Part shown: piece after piece, positions 38,689 through 43,494 of the stretch
Numbering within the stretch: position 1 is the stretch's first letter
How the letters are laid out: every line of letters starts with the position of its first letter
DNA from: Nocardia alni
GTDB taxonomy: Bacteria; Actinomycetota; Actinomycetes; Mycobacteriales; Mycobacteriaceae
Length of the DNA: 43,494 nt
NCBI RefSeq assembly: GCF_019038435.1
Contig: NZ_JAGPOX010000078.1
Location: 1 to 43,494, forward strand
Direction of reading: 5' to 3'
Notes under the pieces: model-generated
What the model was told of the DNA's origin: nothing
Databases searched by the model: none
What the model saw: only the letters and a program-made list of their open reading frames with translations
Translations under genes and position numbers: made by a program

Positions 38689-40125
38689 TTGCGTAACTGG
38701 ATGTGTGCGCTGGTGGTCGGCGTGCTGGCGGCGAGCGCGCCGGTCCTGCCCGCACAGGCGTTCGTGCCCGTGCAGGTCGCCTCCTCGGGCACACAGCCGC
38801 CCACCGATCCGCTGGTCGGCGCGCCGGGACTGGGCGATCCCTACTATCCCGACGACGGCAACGGCGGCTATCACGTCGAGCACTACGCCGTCGCCATCGA
38901 CTACGACCCGCCGACCCGCACACTGACCGGCACGGCGCGGCTGAGCGCGGTGTCCACGCAGCCGCTGCGCGAGTTCGACCTGGATTTCAACGGTCCGGCC
39001 GTCCAGCAGGTCACGGTCGATGATCTGCCCGCCGGTTTCGCCTCCGCCGGGAAGCACAAGCTGGTCATCACTCCGGCGCTGCCGATTCTGCCCGGACTGC
39101 CGTTCACGGTGACCGTCCGATACTCCGGTATCGAGGCCGACACCCCGGACGCGGGCTGGACCATATCCCCGAGTGGCGGCGCATTCGCCGCGGGCGAACC
39201 GCATTCGGCGGCCACCTGGTATCCGCTCAACGACACCCCGCTGGACAAGGCCACGTTCGATCTGACGGTGACGGTTCCGCGGCAGTGGCAGGTGGTGTCG
39301 AACGGGATGCGGATCCGCGACGAGGTGAACGGCCCGAAGCGCACCGTGCAGTGGGCCACGCGGCATCCGACCCTGGGATACCTGACAACGGTCGCGATCG
39401 ACCACTTCGAATTCCTGAATCAGCGCCGGGCCGACGGAACCCCGCTGATCAGCGCCTTCGCTCCGCAGGCCGGATCGCGCAAGGCGCTGGAGCGGCGCCT
39501 GCCGGAGGTTCTGGACTTCCTCGAATCCCTCTACGGCCCCTATCCTTTCGAGAGCGGCGGCGGAATCTACGTCGACACCGATCTGCATTTCTCGCTGGAG
39601 ACCCAGACCCGGCCCATTTACGCCCCCTGGACCGATCTGAACACCGTGGTGCACGAGAACACGCACCAGTGGTGGGGTGACTCGATGTCGGTGCGCCACT
39701 GGTCCGATGTCTGCCTCAACGAGTGTTTCGCCAGCTATACCGCCGACTATCTGTGGCCCGAACGCAAGGAGGGCAAGGACGTCGACGCGCAGTACCGCAT
39801 GACGATCGCGAAACTGCGGGACAATCCGAAGTTCTGGGCGATTCCGCTGCAAAATCCGGGCGCCGGAAGGGAATTCACCGCCGTCTACTATCGCGGTCCA
39901 CTGTTCCTGCATGCCCTGCGCCACCTGATCGGCGACGGCGTGTTCTTCCCGGCCGTCGCGCGGTTCGTGCAGTCACACGCTGACGGCCGGGCCTCGATGC
40001 CCGAATTCCGTCGGTTCGTGCAGGACACGACGCACACCGATCTGTCGGGCTTCTTCGCCGCCTGGCTGGACGCTTCGACACCGCCGCCGGACCGATACCT
40101 GTACCCGGGCTCGCTGCACGCCTGA
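38689..40125 (+). CDS. Secreted M1-family zinc metallopeptidase
   Basis: A 478-aa exported gluzincin of the aminopeptidase N family. A signal peptide covers about residues 1-24 (ending PAQA-F). The zinc site is HENTH (His322, Glu323, His326) with the third ligand Glu345 in NECFASY, exactly 18 residues after the motif. The GAMEN exopeptidase motif is replaced by a segment reading HFSLETQTRPIY, as in short M1 members, so true aminopeptidase specificity is uncertain. At 478 aa it lacks the long C-terminal helical domain of PepN. TTG at 38689 follows GGAGGAG; ATG at 38701 is an alternative. Confidence 0.87.
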   Translation: MRNWMCALVVGVLAASAPVLPAQAFVPVQVASSGTQPPTDPLVGAPGLGDPYYPDDGNGGYHVEHYAVAIDYDPPTRTLTGTARLSAVSTQPLREFDLDFNGPAVQQVTVDDLPAGFASAGKHKLVITPALPILPGLPFTVTVRYSGIEADTPDAGWTISPSGGAFAAGEPHSAATWYPLNDTPLDKATFDLTVTVPRQWQVVSNGMRIRDEVNGPKRTVQWATRHPTLGYLTTVAIDHFEFLNQRRADGTPLISAFAPQAGSRKALERRLPEVLDFLESLYGPYPFESGGGIYVDTDLHFSLETQTRPIYAPWTDLNTVVHENTHQWWGDSMSVRHWSDVCLNECFASYTADYLWPERKEGKDVDAQYRMTIAKLRDNPKFWAIPLQNPGAGREFTAVYYRGPLFLHALRHLIGDGVFFPAVARFVQSHADGRASMPEFRRFVQDTTHTDLSGFFAAWLDASTPPPDRYLYPGSLHA

Positions 40126-40258
40126 TGCGCGCCTGGACCGCCTGTGCGCGTTGGACATCCGAATATCCGGCGTAACGACCGGGTGCCCGGGGTCGACATC
40201 GTCAGCGACTGGATTGACCGAACAGTCCGCCGTCGAGTTGGCGCGCGACAGTGTCAAC

Positions 40259-40274
40259 GATTGTGCATACAATC
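40259..40274. promoter_or_regulatory. Imperfect palindrome over a predicted -10 element
   Basis: GATTGTGCATACAATC has six-base perfect arms and contains the -10 TACAAT (40268-40273). A -35-like GCGACA lies 17 bp upstream. It resembles TTGTATACAA-type GntR operators and precedes a 34-codon ORF. Confidence 0.45.
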
Positions 40275-40308
40275 TCCGCAGGATCAGTTCGAGGGAAGGC
40301 CGGAACAA

Positions 40309-40413
40309 GTGAATATCATGGGACTAATGCTGCTGTCCGACGATTTGGGCCGATCTCTCGGCTACCTCATGCTCGGCATGTACGGGCTGACGCAACAGTA
40401 TCCGAACCAGTGA
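40309..40413 (+). CDS. Possible 34-aa small protein, unknown
   Basis: GTG at 40309 has GGAAGG upstream and a good promoter at about 40245-40273. The 34-residue product is hydrophobic and Met-rich (VNIMGLMLLSDDLGRSLGYLM), amphipathic rather than clearly transmembrane. No family is recognised. It is the only plausible gene in the gap between the M1 peptidase and the helicase-associated gene. Confidence 0.35.
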   Translation: MNIMGLMLLSDDLGRSLGYLMLGMYGLTQQYPNQ

Positions 40414-40500
40414 GCGACAGGCCGTGGCGATTGTGAGTCGTCCGCGGTCGGCGGGTATCGGGCAGGTACCCGGCGGTCCAGCGGGCTGGTGAGCCGCGGT

Positions 40501-42918
40501 CTATTGCTCGACCAATGCGACCGACGCGATGCGGTGCAGCGTGAAATGCCGCACCGCACCCGTCACCGGGTCCAGAGCGTCCAGTTGGCCGCTTGCGACC
40601 TGGAGCGGTTCGACGATGCGCGCAGTAGCGACGCCCTGTGCGTCCACGTACCCGATGTGCACCGGTCGCCGGACTCGAACGGCCAGTTGTAACAGCGCCA
40701 TGGTGGCCGCGGTGCTGGTGCGGGTGCCGTCGGCGCGCACCGCCTGTCCGCTGCGTGTCTGTGCCGCCTTCTCACCGGCGCGCAACTCTCCCACCAACAT
40801 CCGCAGTTGTTCGGTGCTCGGTGGATTCGGCCGCCAGGCATTGCGAGCGTTGGGCCGGCCCGGGATGCGGGCGCCGCGCGGGCGCAGATCCACGATCGCA
40901 CCGGACGAATCCTCGCCCGCCGGAGTGAATCCCGCCGCGCGCAGCTGATCGAGCACCTCGCCGAGCGGAGCCTGGGAGATCGCCACGGTGGGTGCTACTG
41001 CGCGCAGGGCCAGCTGCGCGGATACCGGTGCGGCCAGTACCTCCGCCAGCAGGGCGGGATCCTCACTGCGGATGAACGATTGCGCCATCCCGGCCCGTAG
41101 CCGACCGTGCCGCCGGGCCACGTCGTCGATCAGATAGGTCAGCGACTGCGGGATCGGGGTGCGCGAGTGCGCGGCGAACAGCTGATGCAGCTCCGCCGCG
41201 GTCATCCCGGCATCCAGCGCACGCCGTACGGAGTGCTCGCCGATCCGGTAGACCGTCGCGGCGCCGGCCGATTCGATATCGGTGACCAGCTCGATCCGGC
41301 TCTGGAGATCGGGCACCAGCGGGCCGGGCGCGATCACCGTCAGATCCGCCTGCACCAGAACGTGATCGATCGGTTCGGGCAGCGCGGCCTGCATCTCCGC
41401 CTCGGCATTGCCCAGACCCGCCACCGCGGTGCGCGCCGCTGTTTCCGGTTCGCCCTGCGGCGCCGAACCATGGAGCAGGGCCCGCCCCGCGGAGGTCAGT
41501 GCCCCGCGACCCGCGACACCGAGCGCCGCCGCCTCCGCGAGGGTGCGCTCCACCGCGTCGGCGTGGAAGTGCCTGCGCTTACGGGGTTGTCGCCAGGCCA
41601 GCAGGCGGGACAGGTCGGCGGCACTCACCGCGCTGCCGGCCGGGAATTCGGCCAGCAGTTCCAGGATCGCCCGGCGATCGGCGACCGCGTGCATGGTGCG
41701 CAGCTCCACCGACAGCGCGGCCAGCGGTTTGTCGTTGGCATCGCGCAGGCCGATCATCCACGGAAAACGGTCCAGCTCCAGCCAGGCGTGCGCGAGCACC
41801 ACCCAGCGGCGGGCCGCGGGGCCGTCGCGCCAGCCGTCGGCGGACGTGGTCGGCGCCCAGTAGTCGTCGGCCGAATCGTCCGGCGGTGGTTCCGGAATCC
41901 CCTTGTCCAGCAAGCGCGCCGCGACGAGCACCTCGGCCAGCAGACCGACGCGGGCTTCGTCGATACCGGACTGTTTGGCGACCCGGCGCAGTTCTCGCAC
42001 CCCGAGCCCGCCCGAGCGCAGTGCCGGCGCCGGCGTCTGGCCGAGGATCTCGAGGATGTCGCCGCAGTGCCGCAGCAGCTCGCCCACCTCGACCGCCGCG
42101 GCGGCATTGACGTCGGTGGCGGAGTATTTGACCTGCTGTGGCTTCGGGGGGACCAGTGCGTGCGGATCGGTGACCGGCTCGCCGCGCAGCACCTGACCGA
42201 CCGCGGGCGGCAGTTCGACGGTCTCCTCGTCGACCCAGTTCAGCAGCCGGTGTGTCAGCAGCCGCTGAATCGGACGATCCGGTGATGTTCCGGTGGCCGC
42301 GTCGCGGGTGCGGCCCCGCGGACCGGTGGCGGCGAGTTTGTCCAGCAGGGCCTGCTCGGCGGCGCCGATCTCGGCCAGCACCGCGATGATCTCCGGCTCG
42401 GTCAGCGCGTCGGGGAGTTCGGTGGTGCTGCCCAGCGGCCATGGCAGCGCATCCTTCGCGGCTGCGGCCAGGTGCAGCTGTTTGTCGCCCCAGACCACGG
42501 CGCGTGCGGTGAGGCGGGTCACGGCGGCGTCGACGGTCTTGGCGGGCACCCGGTCGGCGAGCAGGGCGTGTAGCCGTTTGCGGGGTAGGGGGGTGGCCGT
42601 GCGCCCCGGGAAGCTCGCATCCTGCACGGCCAGGGTCTCGATGATCGCGAATTCGAGGGTGTCCAGCTCGTCGCAGATCCGGAAGACCGATGCGCGCTGT
42701 TCGGCGCGGGCGGCCAGCACCGTCATCGAGGCGGGCAGCGGCACGGCCAGATCGGGCCGCAGCTCCAGCAGGTCCACGAGTTCGTCGTCGCTGCGGGCTG
42801 TCAGCCAGTCGGCCAGGGGGGTGGTAGTGGCGCCGTTGACCGAGCCGCGGGATGCGGAGCGTTGTCCGGCGGGGCGATCGTCCCCGGCCCGGGGCGCTGC
42901 GTGGTCGGTCGTGGTCAT
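40501..42918 (-). CDS. Helicase-associated protein (Rv0862c-like) with C-terminal WYL-like domain
   Basis: An 805-aa protein conserved across mycolata next to XPB and usually annotated as helicase C-terminal domain-containing. It shows repeated winged-helix-like stretches (for example RPIQRLLTHRLLNWV, GLGVRELRRVAKQSGI, MTAAELHQLFAAHSRTPIPQSLTYLIDDVARRHG in order). The last 70 or so residues (RRPVHIGYVDAQG, ARIVEPLQV, HFTLHRIASV) have the beta-barrel pattern of WYL domains, which bind nucleic acids or nucleotides in DNA-damage regulators. No Walker motif is visible. A role with XPB in repair is inferred from conserved neighbourhood; here the two genes are on opposite strands with four ORFs between. 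Confidence 0.85.
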   Translation of the reverse strand: MTTTDHAAPRAGDDRPAGQRSASRGSVNGATTTPLADWLTARSDDELVDLLELRPDLAVPLPASMTVLAARAEQRASVFRICDELDTLEFAIIETLAVQDASFPGRTATPLPRKRLHALLADRVPAKTVDAAVTRLTARAVVWGDKQLHLAAAAKDALPWPLGSTTELPDALTEPEIIAVLAEIGAAEQALLDKLAATGPRGRTRDAATGTSPDRPIQRLLTHRLLNWVDEETVELPPAVGQVLRGEPVTDPHALVPPKPQQVKYSATDVNAAAAVEVGELLRHCGDILEILGQTPAPALRSGGLGVRELRRVAKQSGIDEARVGLLAEVLVAARLLDKGIPEPPPDDSADDYWAPTTSADGWRDGPAARRWVVLAHAWLELDRFPWMIGLRDANDKPLAALSVELRTMHAVADRRAILELLAEFPAGSAVSAADLSRLLAWRQPRKRRHFHADAVERTLAEAAALGVAGRGALTSAGRALLHGSAPQGEPETAARTAVAGLGNAEAEMQAALPEPIDHVLVQADLTVIAPGPLVPDLQSRIELVTDIESAGAATVYRIGEHSVRRALDAGMTAAELHQLFAAHSRTPIPQSLTYLIDDVARRHGRLRAGMAQSFIRSEDPALLAEVLAAPVSAQLALRAVAPTVAISQAPLGEVLDQLRAAGFTPAGEDSSGAIVDLRPRGARIPGRPNARNAWRPNPPSTEQLRMLVGELRAGEKAAQTRSGQAVRADGTRTSTAATMALLQLAVRVRRPVHIGYVDAQGVATARIVEPLQVASGQLDALDPVTGAVRHFTLHRIASVALVEQ

Positions 42919-43014
42919 CTCATCCAGCGTACGGCTAGGCGCTCGGGGCCGCTCCTGGTATCACGCGGGCCACGCGGCGTGCCGGACACCCCGGGCTCGT
43001 GCCAGAATGATGCT

Positions 43015-43203
43015 GTGGTGAACAAATCGAAGAAACCCTACGTCGACAACGGTTGGCCGAGTGTCCCCAATGGCGGCCACGCCGTCTCCGAGCTGTCGTC
43101 GTCCCGTTCCGGTGGTCTCTCGCCCTTCGGTGAGGACACCGAGTTTCCGTTGCCGGCCGAGCAGATTCCGTACGTGCACCCGCACACGGTGATCAACCGC
43201 TGA
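43015..43203 (+). CDS. Small conserved hypothetical protein
   Basis: A 62-aa, polar, probably disordered protein (KKPYVDNGWPSVPNGGHAVSE, then a Ser-rich stretch and PLPAEQIPYVHPHTVINR). Two GTG codons at 43015 and 43018 can start it; the first is 6 nt after CAGAAT, suggesting a leaderless mRNA. It is divergent from the helicase-associated gene, the position of Rv0863 in M. tuberculosis, but I cannot confirm orthology. It is followed by a strong terminator, supporting that it is expressed. Confidence 0.7.
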   Translation: MVNKSKKPYVDNGWPSVPNGGHAVSELSSSRSGGLSPFGEDTEFPLPAEQIPYVHPHTVINR

Positions 43204-43215
43204 GTCGAACATCGA

Positions 43216-43251
43216 GAAAGGCCCCGCATCCTCGAGGATGCGGGGCCTTTC
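43216..43251. terminator. Bidirectional intrinsic terminator (36-bp perfect palindrome)
   Basis: A perfect palindrome with arm GAAAGGCCCCGCATCCTC, giving a GC-rich stem flanked by AAA and TTT on both strands. It serves the small gene to its left and the convergent gene to its right. Confidence 0.93.
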
Positions 43252-43254
43252 TTC

Positions 43255-43292
43255 TGTGACTGGGGGGCTCGAGTGTGACTGGGGGGCTCGAG
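43255..43292. repeat. Tandem duplication of a 19-bp unit
   Basis: TGTGACTGGGGGGCTCGAG occurs twice back to back (43255-43273 and 43274-43292) between the terminator and the stop codon of the last gene. It looks like a recent slippage duplication. Confidence 0.9.
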
Positions 43293-43296
43293 GAGA

Positions 43297-43494
43297 TCAG
43301 CCGTTGGGGATCAGGTTCTTGTTCGCCTCGAAGAAATTGATCACGCTGGGGTCGAGCTTGACGCCGCTGGCCTTGGCGGCCTGGTAGGCGGTCATGGCCT
43401 GCTGCGGCAGCTGGTAGCCGCGCTGCTGCGCCATGGTGATGCCCTTGTCGACCGCCTGGAAGACCTGCTGGCTGCCGTCGAGGGGGTGTTGGAC
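43297..43494 (-). CDS. C-terminal fragment of an unidentified protein, cut by the window edge
   Basis: A 65-residue C-terminus ending at a TGA at 43297-43299; the start lies beyond the right edge. The sequence (GSQQVFQAVDKGITMAQQRG, then QQAMTAYQAAKASG and DPSVINFFEANKN) is helical and Gln/Ala-rich. Resuscitation-promoting factor genes lie nearby in the M. tuberculosis counterpart region, but nothing in this fragment proves that identity. Confidence 0.6.
   Translation of the reverse strand, partial: VQHPLDGSQQVFQAVDKGITMAQQRGYQLPQQAMTAYQAAKASGVKLDPSVINFFEANKNLIPNG

Noticed and set aside
1..43494. CRISPR arrays, transposases, prophage genes and rRNA
   Set aside because: I looked for evenly spaced repeats, DDE/integrase motifs and rRNA landmarks and saw none.

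Overview
The window is high-GC actinobacterial DNA and reads as a mycolic-acid-containing organism, most likely Nocardia or a close relative. The markers are a mycolyltransferase-like esterase, a DesA-type acyl-ACP desaturase, PlsB2 and HAD-PlsC acyltransferases, CanA carbonic anhydrase, an actinobacterial XPB helicase with its WYL-like partner, and a salicylate synthase / salicyl-AMP ligase pair under iron boxes that is split from the NRPS genes, as described for nocobactin. Many genes appear leaderless, with a TANNNT -10 hexamer 6-7 nt before the start codon.

Layout. 1-2922: exported Ag85-like esterase, then a hipBA toxin-antitoxin module behind an array of palindromes. 2955-7048: dusB, a TetR-GH5 (endoglycoceramidase-like) operon under a 36-bp perfect palindrome, and canA. 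7042-16061: a catabolic island of two divergent operons. Leftward run a SnoaL-like protein, a flavin reductase, an NCS1 permease and a RibB-like/alpha-beta-barrel fusion. Rightward run two PF06684 (DUF1185) proteins, an alpha/beta hydrolase, an aldehyde dehydrogenase, a luciferase-like monooxygenase and a GntR/FCD regulator. 16147-20147: desA, tRNA-Lys, a chain of tiny ORFs, a gamma-butyrolactone-receptor-type TetR with an ARE-like site, and tRNA-Glu/Asp/Phe. 20148-24985: small conserved protein, polyprenol-phosphate mannosyltransferase, HAD-PlsC, PlsB2. 25144-28243: iron-regulated salicylate activation. 28277-32747: DUF5993 plus DsbB-like membrane proteins, SDR, AhpD-like protein, DAHP synthase behind an aromatic leader peptide, and a LysE exporter. 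32851-43494: dapC-like aminotransferase, GNAT, MarR with a divergent small membrane zinc-ribbon protein, XPB helicase, DUF3239 protein, LysE, M1 metallopeptidase, helicase-associated/WYL protein, a small conserved protein, and a truncated gene at the right edge.

The best candidate for an undescribed system is the 7042-16061 island. Its enzyme set (luciferase-like oxygenase, flavin reductase, ALDH, alpha/beta hydrolase, nucleobase-type permease) parallels the Rut pyrimidine and Tgn trigonelline ring-opening pathways. It adds duplicated PF06684 proteins and a RibB homologue that has lost residues needed for DHBP synthase activity. Mirrored operator-like sites on both divergent promoters, and a third before gntR, tie it into one regulon. 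The substrate cannot be read from sequence; an N-heterocycle is the inference.
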